Shown: in pieces, positions 17,281-25,437 of the stretch
How positions within the stretch are numbered: the first letter of the stretch is position 1
Layout: each line of letters opens with the position of its first letter
Virus record (IMG/VR): IMGVR_UViG_3300046009_011911
Coordinates: 1 to 64,000 of that record
Reading direction: 5' to 3' (one strand)
Length of the DNA stretch: 64,000 nt
Source of the DNA: a virus
Program-made: the position numbers and the translations under genes
The notes under the pieces: generated by a model
Seen by the model: the letters and a program-made list of their open reading frames with translations, nothing else
What the model was told of the DNA's origin: nothing
The model's database searches: none

Positions 17281-17937
17281 ATGAATTATTTTCAATTATT
17301 GTATAATTTGCACAACATCTATCATAAGTTTGATGGTCAATCAATGGATAGAAATTCTATTTTAAAATGTATAAAACGTAGTATTCCTTTTAAAGAATGT
17401 CAAATTTATAGTTTGGAAACACTGAGTTTACCTAACGGAAAATTTAATGTTTCAGGTTTATATGATCCTGATCAAGATGAACAAGGCAAGCCCCCTATTG
17501 TAATCGAAATAGCATTTCCTAAAAAAAGAAATTTTGTTTTTGATGAATCAGACTTGCGCAGAGAACACTGGGCCGAGCTCTGTATAGATTTAGCAAGCAC
17601 ACTTGGTCATGAGTTTATTCATTTGAACCAATTTAGAAAACGTAATTATCGTTGGACAAGACAGTATAAAAGTAAAACATCGGATCTCAAACTGAGAGAA
17701 ATGCAAGAGTATTATGGAGATTCAGATGAAATAGGAGCCTATGCCTTTATGGCAGCAGCTGAACTGACACTGAATAAAGCGTCAGTGGATGATTTTAATT
17801 TGGAAGACACAAATACTTACAAAGTATATGCACAAGTTTTCGGCGACAAAGACCCCGTTGTACTTAAATTGTCTAAGTTAATAAAACAATATAACAAAAA
17901 ACTGGAGAAACAATATCATGCCACGAATTTCCAATGA
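17281..17937 (+). CDS. Zinc metallopeptidase-like protein (HEFIH)
   Basis: 218 residues. LGHEFIHLNQF at about 110-120 is an HExxH zinc motif; a downstream EIGAYAFMAAAEL helix may supply the third ligand. No signal peptide, so it would act in the cytoplasm or virion. It begins 2 nt after the holin candidate and overlaps the next gene by 20 nt. Confidence 0.65.
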   Translation: MNYFQLLYNLHNIYHKFDGQSMDRNSILKCIKRSIPFKECQIYSLETLSLPNGKFNVSGLYDPDQDEQGKPPIVIEIAFPKKRNFVFDESDLRREHWAELCIDLASTLGHEFIHLNQFRKRNYRWTRQYKSKTSDLKLREMQEYYGDSDEIGAYAFMAAAELTLNKASVDDFNLEDTNTYKVYAQVFGDKDPVVLKLSKLIKQYNKKLEKQYHATNFQ

Positions 17938-18133
17938 AGTAGAAGATATTAGCGAGGGCGATTTTTTAGACAGTCTAGATGATGACGATTTTGTATTTGT
18001 AATAGATGGCGATGGTAATCTAAAATCATTACTAATGCCTGAGATGGCAGATGAAGAAGCAGTGCCCGAAAACGTTGTTTCTATTCTTAAGTTTTTTGGA
18101 ATCTCAAAAATGAATCCTGCAACACTACATTAA
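17918..18133 (+). CDS. Small acidic phage protein
   Basis: 71 residues, very acidic N-terminal half (DSLDDDDFVFVIDGDG). No domain recognised. It overlaps the metallopeptidase gene and ends 4 nt before an early-type promoter. Confidence 0.6.
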   Translation: MPRISNEVEDISEGDFLDSLDDDDFVFVIDGDGNLKSLLMPEMADEEAVPENVVSILKFFGISKMNPATLH

Positions 18134-18136
18134 CGG

Positions 18137-18165
18137 TTGACAAATATATTCAATATCTCTATAAT
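18137..18165 (+). promoter_or_regulatory. Sigma70-type promoter
   Basis: TTGACA, 17-nt spacer, TATAAT. Drives the 18195 gene. Confidence 0.85.
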
Positions 18166-18194
18166 ATATAGATACTGAACTTTAGGAGCAGCAC

Positions 18195-18398
18195 GTGGGA
18201 TACCGTGTGTTAGGCGAAATGGAGCGTAAGTGGCAACCCCGTAAAGGGCTAGAAGGTCCCTTTTATTACCCCAACGGGCGTGTTTTGTACTATGATGCTA
18301 AGGCGGGGGAATATTGGGATCCAACTACAGATTTTTACGTAGAACGGGATGAAATTGCTCAGTTGCAGGGCGATTTCATGCGTACTTTGGCCCAATAA
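18195..18398 (+). CDS. Small early-type phage protein
   Basis: 67 residues from GTG, with an AGGAG site 8 nt upstream and a promoter 30 nt upstream. Tyr/Trp/Gly-rich (PFYYPNGRVLYYDAKAGEYWDP). Function unknown. Confidence 0.65.
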   Translation: MGYRVLGEMERKWQPRKGLEGPFYYPNGRVLYYDAKAGEYWDPTTDFYVERDEIAQLQGDFMRTLAQ

Positions 18399-18403
18399 TT
18401 TGG

Positions 18404-18432
18404 TTGACAAATATTCCATTATTTCATATAAT
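18404..18432 (+). promoter_or_regulatory. Sigma70-type promoter, repeated early cassette
   Basis: TTGACAAATATTCCATTATT then TATAAT, 17-nt spacer. The first possible ATG lies only 7 nt after the -10 box. Confidence 0.85.
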
Positions 18433-18438
18433 AATGGT

Positions 18439-18753
18439 ATGATGAAACGTAAAGCACGCCAAGACCGCAAGCACGCCGTGTACATGATCATGAACACGGA
18501 GACTGGTGAACACTACATTGGTATTACTGTATGTGGTCAACAGCTTCGCAATGCCATTAAGGTTCGGTGGCAAAAACATGTCCGTCGTGCGCTGACAGAA
18601 GATAAAGATTGGAACCTGTGTCGTAATATTCGCCAACATGGTCCTGACGTTTTTGAAGTTGAAGTTCTCGAAGTTGTTCGTGGTCGCAAACCTGCTCACC
18701 AACGTGAGCGTGAATTGATTTCTGAATTGTGTCCCTCTCTTAATCAATATTAA
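18439..18753 (+). CDS. GIY-YIG nuclease-like protein, possibly leaderless
   Basis: 104 residues starting MMKRK. AVYMIMNTETGEHYIGIT contains the two strands of the GIY-YIG catalytic core (VYM for GIY, YIG conserved), followed by VRWQKHVRRA and a late Glu. Phage GIY-YIG proteins are homing or DNA-nicking enzymes. The frame is open further upstream, but that stretch holds the promoter, so the start is placed after it. The ATG coincides with the expected transcription start. Confidence 0.75.
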   Translation: MMKRKARQDRKHAVYMIMNTETGEHYIGITVCGQQLRNAIKVRWQKHVRRALTEDKDWNLCRNIRQHGPDVFEVEVLEVVRGRKPAHQRERELISELCPSLNQY

Positions 18754-18768
18754 TTTAAGGAACTGACT

Positions 18769-18918
18769 ATGATGAAAATGGAAAAGACTGACAAAACCAT
18801 GCTGGGCCCCAACGAATTCGGATTTTATCTGGATGCATGGGTTCATTGTTGGAAAAATAAATTCGACATTGGCAGGATCAAACGTAAAAGCTGGGACGTT
18901 TGGTTTGTGGAAGCATAA
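18769..18918 (+). CDS. Small phage protein, 49 residues
   Basis: ATG ATG AAA ATG start with an AAGGA site before it. Aromatic-rich (FGFYLDAWVHCWKNKFD). The stop is 1 nt before the next ATG. No domain recognised. Confidence 0.55.
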   Translation: MMKMEKTDKTMLGPNEFGFYLDAWVHCWKNKFDIGRIKRKSWDVWFVEA

Positions 18919-18919
18919 C

Positions 18920-19066
18920 ATGCCTTTTATTCTAAGAGGTATTTTGTACGCTACTTTAGGTTTCCTATTAGCAGAGCAAAATATTACAGTATCACAAGCA
19001 CCATTAGACTTTGTTTTGATTCTTGGTAATGTAATGCTCATTGACTATTTTGCAGGCCAATCGTGA
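18920..19066 (+). CDS. Small hydrophobic membrane protein
   Basis: 48 residues, two hydrophobic stretches (RGILYATLGFLLA and FVLILGNVMLIDYF). A longer upstream frame exists but overlaps the 18769 gene; the ATG at 18920 right after its stop fits coupling better. Confidence 0.5.
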   Translation: MPFILRGILYATLGFLLAEQNITVSQAPLDFVLILGNVMLIDYFAGQS

Positions 19067-19452
19067 TATTTGAAGATTCAGAAGATTTCGAAATTTCCAA
19101 AACTTATCTATTGAGTTGGGATTGTGAAGGTTTGGAGTCAGTGGTCTGTATATCAGATATTGCCAAGGAAGAAACTTGGCAAGCTTTAAAAAAGGATCAT
19201 CAAAAAGAAGACAACTTGTCAGGACGAACTGAAACAGTAACTTCAATTGTTGGCAAGTTAGTCATGCGGGCTAGATTTAATAGCCATCGTTTTTATGAGA
19301 TATATGCAATAGATGTAGAAGACGGTATTACATCTGATGACATTAGAGACTGGTTCGAATCTGCCCCTCGAGAGATGGCTGATCTAATACGACAGCGTGG
19401 TAGAAAACTCTACAGCGATCGCAGAGATAAACGCAGAATAAGGATAGAATAA
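19063..19452 (+). CDS. Conserved phage protein, unknown
   Basis: 129 residues from GTG overlapping the previous stop (GTGA). Mixed alpha/beta with a very basic C terminus (RDKRRIRIE). I recall similar proteins in T4-like marine phages without a role. Confidence 0.6.
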   Translation: MIFEDSEDFEISKTYLLSWDCEGLESVVCISDIAKEETWQALKKDHQKEDNLSGRTETVTSIVGKLVMRARFNSHRFYEIYAIDVEDGITSDDIRDWFESAPREMADLIRQRGRKLYSDRRDKRRIRIE

Positions 19453-19455
19453 ATA
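19448..19455 (+). promoter_or_regulatory. Late-type promoter box AATAAATA
   Basis: Overlaps the stop of the preceding gene and ends 7 nt before the ATG at 19463. Confidence 0.4.
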
Positions 19456-19462
19456 TTTAATC

Positions 19463-21010
19463 ATGATTTTTGGATTTTTTACTTTAATTGTAGCACTAAT
19501 TATCAGCGGCATAGCAGCCTATTATAGTATAGCGGGTTTGACTGCCATTTTTTCTACAGCAGTGGTGCCTATAATTATTATGGGTGCAGCACTAGAAGTG
19601 GGAAAAATTACTGCGGCAGTTTGGTTAAAATTAAATTGGTCCAGGGCCAGTATTACATATAAGCTCTATTTGGTTCCCGCTGTCACTGTTCTAATGTTGT
19701 TGACTAGTATGGGAATTTTTGGCTTTTTAAGTAAAGCCCACAGTGATCAAACATTGATTACTGGCAACAGCAGTGCTCAGATTGCATTGTTTGATGAAAA
19801 GATCAAAATACAAAGAGAAAACATTGACACTGCTAGACGAGCTCTTGCTCAACTTGATTCCCAAGTCAACGAACGTCTATCACGTGGTACCAGTGAACAA
19901 AGCGTTGAAAGAGCTGCCCAACTTCGCAGGCAACAAACTGCTGAACGTAATAAACTACTCAAGGATGTTGAATCTGCTCAAAATGAAATACAAAAATTAA
20001 ATGAAGCTAGGGCACCATTAGCAGCAGAATTAAGAAAAGTAGAGTCTGAAGTTGGCCCTATAAAATACATCGCTGCATTAATATATGGACCTAATCCCGA
20101 TGCAGATATATTAGAAAAAGCAGTAAGTTGGATGATAATTTTCATTGTGGCAGTATTCGATCCACTGGCTTTGGTTCTTATTTTAGCTGCGCAACAAAGC
20201 ATTAATTGGAATAGATCTCATAGAAAAAACATTATTGAACCCTCGCCAGAATTAGATTCCAAACAAGAGTCGGTGGATGATTCGGCTCAAAAAAAAACAG
20301 TAGAGAAAACGTCTCAACCTCTTGAAACAGAATTTGACATTTCTAAACATGCTTATTTACATAAACCATGGATTCATTTTCCGTCTGGGTTGAAACCTTT
20401 AGTTGCCGAAGTGCCAATTGAACCTGTTGCAACGGTGGTACCGCCAGAAGTTAATACAGTTAAATCTACTACCAAAAAGCGATCTAAAAAAATACTACAG
20501 GAAAAACCTGTACTTCCAGTTATTGAACAACCATTGGTACAAGAAAACACATCTGCTGTGCCTGATGAATCAGTTGAATTTACTGATGATAAAGATGAAG
20601 TATTGATAAGCGGAATTAAAATTAAAAAAATAGCTGGCGGTTATTACGAAGTAAATGATAAACGATACAGCAAATACGTGTTTTACTCAATGTGGCCTGA
20701 AGTGGCGAAAAAATACGACAGTATAGTTGATGAATTATCAATTCCGCATGTGGAAACTAATTTCGGTAACCAGTTTCCTGTTTATGCAAACAAAGGTGAC
20801 CTGTTTTTAAGAACTGACAGCGTACCAAATAAACTACACAAATTTAACGGTGTAAAATGGATTGAAGTAGACAAAAACAAAACAGACAGCTATTCTTATG
20901 ATGATAAGTATATACAGTTCTTAATTGATAAATTACAATCAGGTGAATACGAATTAGATCAACTTAGTGCTACTGAACAAGATTTGGTAGCTGCAAAACT
21001 TCAAAAATAA
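19463..21010 (+). CDS. Large membrane protein with central coiled coil
   Basis: 515 residues. Three N-terminal hydrophobic segments (about 1-25, 28-50 and 68-90), a charged coiled coil at about 105-200, a fourth hydrophobic segment at about 218-245, then a ~270-residue Lys/Glu/Pro tail probably in the cytoplasm. Such four-segment coiled-coil proteins recur in T4-like marine phages. The role could be inner-membrane remodelling, superinfection immunity or assembly; nothing in the sequence decides. Confidence 0.65.
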   Translation: MIFGFFTLIVALIISGIAAYYSIAGLTAIFSTAVVPIIIMGAALEVGKITAAVWLKLNWSRASITYKLYLVPAVTVLMLLTSMGIFGFLSKAHSDQTLITGNSSAQIALFDEKIKIQRENIDTARRALAQLDSQVNERLSRGTSEQSVERAAQLRRQQTAERNKLLKDVESAQNEIQKLNEARAPLAAELRKVESEVGPIKYIAALIYGPNPDADILEKAVSWMIIFIVAVFDPLALVLILAAQQSINWNRSHRKNIIEPSPELDSKQESVDDSAQKKTVEKTSQPLETEFDISKHAYLHKPWIHFPSGLKPLVAEVPIEPVATVVPPEVNTVKSTTKKRSKKILQEKPVLPVIEQPLVQENTSAVPDESVEFTDDKDEVLISGIKIKKIAGGYYEVNDKRYSKYVFYSMWPEVAKKYDSIVDELSIPHVETNFGNQFPVYANKGDLFLRTDSVPNKLHKFNGVKWIEVDKNKTDSYSYDDKYIQFLIDKLQSGEYELDQLSATEQDLVAAKLQK

Positions 21011-21020
21011 TTGTACAAAA

Positions 21021-21725
21021 ATGACACAGCCAAAAATATCTATCCTTTTGCCTACTCGAAAAAGAGTAGATGCAGTAATTAAAAGTATCAGCAGTATTTT
21101 AAGTCTTGCTAAAAATCCCGGAGACATAGAAATATTAATCGCTTACGACAACGACGATGATGAAAGTAGAGAATTTTTCAGCACAACTTGGTTTCCGTTT
21201 GTGGCACAATCGGGTGCGACTACTAAGGTATTTGAAACTGAAAGATTTGGATACTTACGTCTTTACAAGTATGTGAATTTTTTAGGTGAGCAAGCTTCAG
21301 GTGATTGGTTAATGTTTTGGAATGATGATGCCTTAATGTTAACAGAAGGATGGGATGAGGAAATTATTAAGAATCGGGGCTATTGGGGTTTGTTACGTAT
21401 GCCTTGCATTAACATGGATCATCCTTTTGCACTGTTTCCTATTATTCCAAAAGATTGGATAGATTTCTTCGGAAAAATTAGTCCAGTTAATCACAGTGAT
21501 TGGTGGATCTATCATGTAACGTATCATCTAAACAGAATGAAAAATATAGATGTTAAAGTTTTCCATAATAGAGCAGATGTCACAGGACAAAATAATGATG
21601 ACACATTCCGTGAACAAAGTTATGCTGCAGATGGCAAAGATCCAACAAACCCAGAAGATTACAGTCACCCTGAACGTAGACTTGAATTGGAACAATGGAT
21701 TTCAAAATTAGCAAATAAATCATGA
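21021..21725 (+). CDS. Glycosyltransferase family 2-like (GT-A)
   Basis: 234 residues. ISILLPTRKRVD at the N terminus and LIAYDNDDDES then LMFWNDDALMLTEGW correspond to the nucleotide-sugar strand and the DxD-type metal site of GT2 enzymes. It overlaps the methyltransferase by 4 nt (ATGA). It may decorate virion proteins, DNA or host glycans. Confidence 0.75.
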   Translation: MTQPKISILLPTRKRVDAVIKSISSILSLAKNPGDIEILIAYDNDDDESREFFSTTWFPFVAQSGATTKVFETERFGYLRLYKYVNFLGEQASGDWLMFWNDDALMLTEGWDEEIIKNRGYWGLLRMPCINMDHPFALFPIIPKDWIDFFGKISPVNHSDWWIYHVTYHLNRMKNIDVKVFHNRADVTGQNNDDTFREQSYAADGKDPTNPEDYSHPERRLELEQWISKLANKS

Positions 21726-22504
21726 CAACAAACCTATTAGAGAATATTCGTAATTATTGGAACTCGAGACCCTGTAACATTAAGCATAGTCAAAGTCCTA
21801 TTGGAACTAAAGAGTATTTTGATGAAGTTGAGGCAAGACGCTATGCCAATGAACCACATAATTACACCTTTGCAGAATTTGAAAGATGGAAAGGCAAACG
21901 GGTATTAGAAATCGGTTGCGGTATTGGCACCGATGCAGTTAATTTTGCTCGCCACGGAGCAGTTTATACAGGCATCGATTTAAGTTCCGAAAGTATTAAA
22001 ATTGCAAAGCGAAGATTTGAAGTATTTAATCTTCAAGGCGAATTGTTCGAAGCAAATGCCGAAGACCTAAGTTTTATTTTTGATCCCAGTGATCGATTTG
22101 ATTTAATTTATAGTTTTGGGGTAATACACCATGCTCCCAGGCCAGACAAAATTGTACAAAGTTTACCTAAATTATTAACTCCAGATGGTGAAGTCAAGGT
22201 AATGTTGTATGCTAAAAATAGTTGGAAAAACATTATGATTAATTCAGGTTTGGATCAGCCTGAAGCTCAAAACAATTGTCCCCAAGCACTGACTTATACC
22301 AAAGAAGAAATTAGAGAATTATTTTCTTATTTTCCTTATGTAGAAATCGAACAAGATTTTATTTTTCCATGGGTAATAGAAAACTATATTAAATATGAAT
22401 ACGTCAAACAGCCTTGGTTTGATGTGATGCCGCCTGAACTGTTTAGGATTTTAGAAAAATCATTAGGATGGCATATGCTAGTAAAGGCAAAACTTAACGG
22501 ATAA
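21722..22504 (+). CDS. Class I SAM-dependent methyltransferase
   Basis: 260 residues. VLEIGCGIGTDAVNFARHGA is motif I for AdoMet binding, YTGIDLSSESI motif II and DLIYSFGVIHHAPRP motif IV. The UbiE-like core is followed by a C-terminal region with an IEQDFIFPW segment. Small-molecule or sugar target likely because it is coupled to a glycosyltransferase. Confidence 0.85.
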   Translation: MTTNLLENIRNYWNSRPCNIKHSQSPIGTKEYFDEVEARRYANEPHNYTFAEFERWKGKRVLEIGCGIGTDAVNFARHGAVYTGIDLSSESIKIAKRRFEVFNLQGELFEANAEDLSFIFDPSDRFDLIYSFGVIHHAPRPDKIVQSLPKLLTPDGEVKVMLYAKNSWKNIMINSGLDQPEAQNNCPQALTYTKEEIRELFSYFPYVEIEQDFIFPWVIENYIKYEYVKQPWFDVMPPELFRILEKSLGWHMLVKAKLNG

Positions 22505-22507
22505 TAT

Positions 22508-22783
22508 ATGCCAAGAATTTTTACTCCACCAGACTGTGAATTTGACAGGTCAATCAAAAAAATTCTAATTAGGAATTGTGATTGGACCGACGAACAAATT
22601 GCTTCTTATATTGATAACCTCAGTGACAAAGTTTATGACATTTACATTTACAATGATAGAATGAATGATGTGCAATGGTATGAAGGTATAAGAACGTCTG
22701 CAGTAAAAGTTATTGATTATAGAAACTATAAAAATTTAGATCCAGTTGAATGGTTAAGGACTTTAGATGACATTGTACAATAA
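22508..22783 (+). CDS. Small phage protein, unknown
   Basis: 91 residues, Asp/Tyr/Ile-rich (YIDNLSDKVYDIYIYND). Starts 3 nt after the methyltransferase and overlaps the bS21 gene by 17 nt. No domain recognised. Confidence 0.6.
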   Translation: MPRIFTPPDCEFDRSIKKILIRNCDWTDEQIASYIDNLSDKVYDIYIYNDRMNDVQWYEGIRTSAVKVIDYRNYKNLDPVEWLRTLDDIVQ

Positions 22784-23009
22784 AAACAAAATTATATCGG
22801 GAACTACTGTAATTGTAGTAGATGATAATCTTGAGAAAGCCATGCGTAAATTTAAAAAGAAGGTCGCAGAAAATAATATTTTGCAAGATTTACGTAAAAA
22901 AGAATTCTATGAAAAACCCACCATCGCCAGAAAGAAAGCAGCGGGTGCAGCAAGAAGTAGGTGGCTAAGAAAATTACAATCCGAAGCACTTCCGAAAAAA
23001 ATGTATTAA
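22767..23009 (+). CDS. rpsU: Ribosomal protein bS21 homologue
   Basis: 80 residues. VIVVDDNLEKAMRKFKKKV, DLRKKEFYEKPT and a basic ARKKAAGAARSRW tail match bS21, the small-subunit protein next to the anti-Shine-Dalgarno region that supports initiation. Several aquatic phages carry it, presumably to favour phage mRNAs. The N-terminal ~10 residues are longer than usual. The stop overlaps the next ATG (TAATG). Confidence 0.88.
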   Translation: MTLYNKNKIISGTTVIVVDDNLEKAMRKFKKKVAENNILQDLRKKEFYEKPTIARKKAAGAARSRWLRKLQSEALPKKMY

Positions 23010-23245
23010 TGTATGTTGAATTTGATTTAACTGATGTTTACTATCCAACTTTAGAACAAGAAATTCAAAGTTGGAGTCAGCAATATTCAGTGAAATATTA
23101 TCTTAAAATACACAAACATAAAGCCAAATTAACTTTTGTGGATGAAAAAAATTATTCTACATTTTGCATGTCGTGGAATCCTACTCTTAGCGACTATTTA
23201 AAATACACAATAATTGAACCAATGAAAGTTGACAAGACCAAATAA
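23009..23245 (+). CDS. Small phage protein, unknown
   Basis: 78 residues from ATG 23009, coupled to bS21 by TAATG overlap. The frame extends to GTG 22961, but that would overlap bS21 heavily. Aromatic-rich (YVEFDLTDVYYPTL). Unknown function. Confidence 0.55.
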   Translation: MYVEFDLTDVYYPTLEQEIQSWSQQYSVKYYLKIHKHKAKLTFVDEKNYSTFCMSWNPTLSDYLKYTIIEPMKVDKTK

Positions 23246-23257
23246 ATCCTGTATAAA
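23229..23257 (+). promoter_or_regulatory. Sigma70-type promoter overlapping a late-type box
   Basis: TTGACA, 17 nt, TATAAA. TATAAATA begins at the same position, 23252. A GC-rich imperfect stem around 23267-23288 in the leader before hsp20 might influence translation. Confidence 0.6.
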
Positions 23258-23322
23258 TACAACTGTAGTGCCGATAGTCGGGCTACACTATGTCATACTT
23301 GCTTAATAGAAAGGAGAATATT

Positions 23323-23766
23323 ATGACACAATTTGAACTTCGCACAATCGATCTTCCTACTTTTGCTCGTCACACAATTGGTTTTGACCGTCTATTCAAT
23401 GAGATGGGTCGTACTTTTGCCAATAGTCGTAACGACAATTATCCACCCTATAATATTGCACAACTAGATGACACACACTATGTGATCGAAGTGGCAGTTG
23501 CAGGGTTTGAGGAAGATGAGCTTGACATCGAACTTAAAGATCAAGTTCTTTTAGTAAAAGGATCCAAGGTTAAAAAAGACACACCAGAAATTACTTACGC
23601 CCACAAAGGCATCAGTACAAGAAATTTTGAACGTGTATTTACTTTGAATCCCGATGTGCAAGTCCGTGCAGCTACCGTTAAAAACGGTATTTTGGCTGTT
23701 GCTTTGGAACTAGTAATTCCAGAAGAGCAGAAAGCCAAAAAGATTGCAATTACTTACACTAAGTAA
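23323..23766 (+). CDS. Small heat shock protein (Hsp20/alpha-crystallin)
   Basis: 147 residues. RLFNEMGRTFANS and YPPYNIAQLDDTHYVIEVAVAGF begin the alpha-crystallin domain, GISTRNFERVFTL is the conserved centre and GILAVALELVIPEEQ carries the GxLxV-type end with the I-P-E tail. An ATP-independent holdase, IbpA-like. Start chosen at the ATG behind AAAGGAG. Followed by a terminator-like stem. Confidence 0.93.
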   Translation: MTQFELRTIDLPTFARHTIGFDRLFNEMGRTFANSRNDNYPPYNIAQLDDTHYVIEVAVAGFEEDELDIELKDQVLLVKGSKVKKDTPEITYAHKGISTRNFERVFTLNPDVQVRAATVKNGILAVALELVIPEEQKAKKIAITYTK

Positions 23767-23773
23767 TACAATC

Positions 23774-23803
23774 TTAGGGGGAGCAATCCCCCTAATTTAA
23801 TTT
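23774..23803 (+). terminator. Probable rho-independent terminator
   Basis: TTAGGGGGA and TCCCCCTAA around a 4-nt loop, then an AT-rich tract. Closes the hsp20 unit. Confidence 0.7.
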
Positions 23804-23812
23804 AAGATTAAC

Positions 23813-24127
23813 ATGACATCAATTGCTGAACCCAAGACTGTAACTAAAATTAAACCTAAATCAGACATCGCCAAGCCTGTACAATGGCATGTTATCTATA
23901 TCAATGATGAGGTCACTACTCAAGAATTTGTAATTGAAACTTTAATCATTGTGTTTAATTATGATAGAGACATGGCAGAAGAAATGACAATGAAGGTACA
24001 TACCGACGGGTCGGCCATAGTTGCTACACTACCATACGAAATGGCAGAACAAAAAGGTGTAGAAGTTACTCTACTAGCACGAAACAATGGTTTTCCATTA
24101 GTAGTAAAACTAGAACCAGAGTATTGA
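23813..24127 (+). CDS. ClpS-like ClpP protease adaptor
   Basis: 104 residues. WHVIYINDEVTTQEFVIETL and MKVHTDGSAIVATLPYEMAE match ClpS, which hands N-degron proteins to ClpA/ClpP. Pocket residues are N31, D32 and H63; the third acidic position is Glu33 instead of Asp. A ~20-residue flexible N terminus is present, as needed for ClpA delivery. With Hsp20 this forms a proteostasis pair. It could redirect the host N-degron pathway. Confidence 0.88.
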   Translation: MTSIAEPKTVTKIKPKSDIAKPVQWHVIYINDEVTTQEFVIETLIIVFNYDRDMAEEMTMKVHTDGSAIVATLPYEMAEQKGVEVTLLARNNGFPLVVKLEPEY

Positions 24128-24128
24128 A

Positions 24129-24659
24129 ATGGACATAATGTTGGATTTAGAAACTCTGGCAACTAGCCCAGATAGTGTTATCCTTACTTTCGGCGCAGTG
24201 AAATTTGATCCCTTTAATACAGAACAAGATTTTGATACAGGCCTGTATTACAGAATAGATGTGGATGAACAAATTGCTTTGGGTAGACAAGTCGATCAAG
24301 GCACAGTTGACTGGTGGGGCTCTCAAAATGAAGAAGTGAGAGAAGAAGCACTAGGGGAACATGACAGAATCGGTCTGGAACAGTTTACCCAATCACTGAA
24401 TAAATTTGTAGTAGGTGCTAATCGAATTTGGGCCCAAGGTCCAGTGTTTGATATTGTTATTTTAGAAAATTTATACAGGCAATTAGGCAAACCTACTCCA
24501 TGGCCATACTATTTGATTAGGGATAGTAGAACGTTACTTAAAGCATTAGGCGACACTAGATCACCTGGCACTATGCTACATAATGCATTAGCAGATTGTG
24601 TAAGCCAAGCACAAGCAATTCAACATGCAGTATCTAAATACAAATTAACACAATTATGA
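24129..24659 (+). CDS. DEDD-type 3'-5' exonuclease, DexA-like
   Basis: 176 residues. MLDLETLATSPDS (first D/E pair), a WAQGPVFDIVILE motif (second Asp) and HNALADCVSQA (HxAxxD end) form the DnaQ-fold catalytic set, closest in layout to T4 DexA and Rv2179c-like exonucleases. May degrade DNA or RNA ends. It overlaps the GGCT-like gene by 4 nt. Confidence 0.85.
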   Translation: MDIMLDLETLATSPDSVILTFGAVKFDPFNTEQDFDTGLYYRIDVDEQIALGRQVDQGTVDWWGSQNEEVREEALGEHDRIGLEQFTQSLNKFVVGANRIWAQGPVFDIVILENLYRQLGKPTPWPYYLIRDSRTLLKALGDTRSPGTMLHNALADCVSQAQAIQHAVSKYKLTQL

Positions 24660-25105
24660 ATAGAACATATTACTTAGCATATGGTATGAACACAAATCTC
24701 GATAGCATGAAATCGAGATGTCCTGCCGCCATTAGTTTAGGCAAAGTCTGGCTAGACGATCACAGATTACAGTTTAAATATTTCTGTGATGCAGAATATC
24801 ATCCAGGGTCCAAAATGCCTTGTGCACTTTGGTCTATCACTGATCGCTGCGAACAAAGTTTAGATAGGTTAGAAGGTTATCCAGATTACTATCTGAAAAA
24901 AGAAGTTTCAGTCATCTATGAAAATAAAACAATTAAAGCTATGATTTATTTTATGCCTGATGGTAATGACGTTCAATTCCCCAGCGAATATTATTTTGAC
25001 ACAGTGGTTACAGGGTATAAACAACATGGTATGACTCTGGAATCAATACTTAATGCATTAACAGATGTTACAAAGGAATCACAGAATGTTTATAGTATGG
25101 GATAA
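24656..25105 (+). CDS. Gamma-glutamylcyclotransferase-like (AIG2/GGCT family)
   Basis: 149 residues. YYLAYGMNTNLDSM is the YGSN-type substrate loop, a central PCALWSI follows and RLEGYPDYYLKKEV carries the LDxxEG motif with the catalytic Glu. The fold cleaves gamma-glutamyl amides to 5-oxoproline. An amidoligase candidate at 46099 could make the matching kind of bond. Confidence 0.82.
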   Translation: MNRTYYLAYGMNTNLDSMKSRCPAAISLGKVWLDDHRLQFKYFCDAEYHPGSKMPCALWSITDRCEQSLDRLEGYPDYYLKKEVSVIYENKTIKAMIYFMPDGNDVQFPSEYYFDTVVTGYKQHGMTLESILNALTDVTKESQNVYSMG

Positions 25106-25385
25106 GAATGTAGTTGAGAAACTACAAAATAATTACACTGTTCTAGAACTCGAAACTTTTACTAAAGATCAGACTGAAATCACTGCATATTGTGTGCTCG
25201 ACGAAGTCAGTGTTGCCGAACTTCCCACGTTAGATAATTCTAGACAAATGCATAATGCGTTTATAAACGAATATAAAAAAGGTAATTATAAATTTTGTGT
25301 AGATGCAGCAGAATTTTTGCGTGGTAAGTTCAACGGTGAATTAGATTCATTCTATGATGCTATTTTACAAAAAATTACCAATTAA
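25086..25385 (+). CDS. Small conserved phage protein
   Basis: 99 residues from ATG 25086, overlapping the GGCT-like end by 20 nt; the open frame begins at 25065. Mixed alpha/beta (MFIVWDKNVVEKLQNNY). No domain recognised. Confidence 0.6.
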   Translation: MFIVWDKNVVEKLQNNYTVLELETFTKDQTEITAYCVLDEVSVAELPTLDNSRQMHNAFINEYKKGNYKFCVDAAEFLRGKFNGELDSFYDAILQKITN

Positions 25386-25437
25386 CGTATAAGAAAACTT
25401 TTCTTTTCTCTTTTTTAAATAATAAGGAGGAAAGAAA

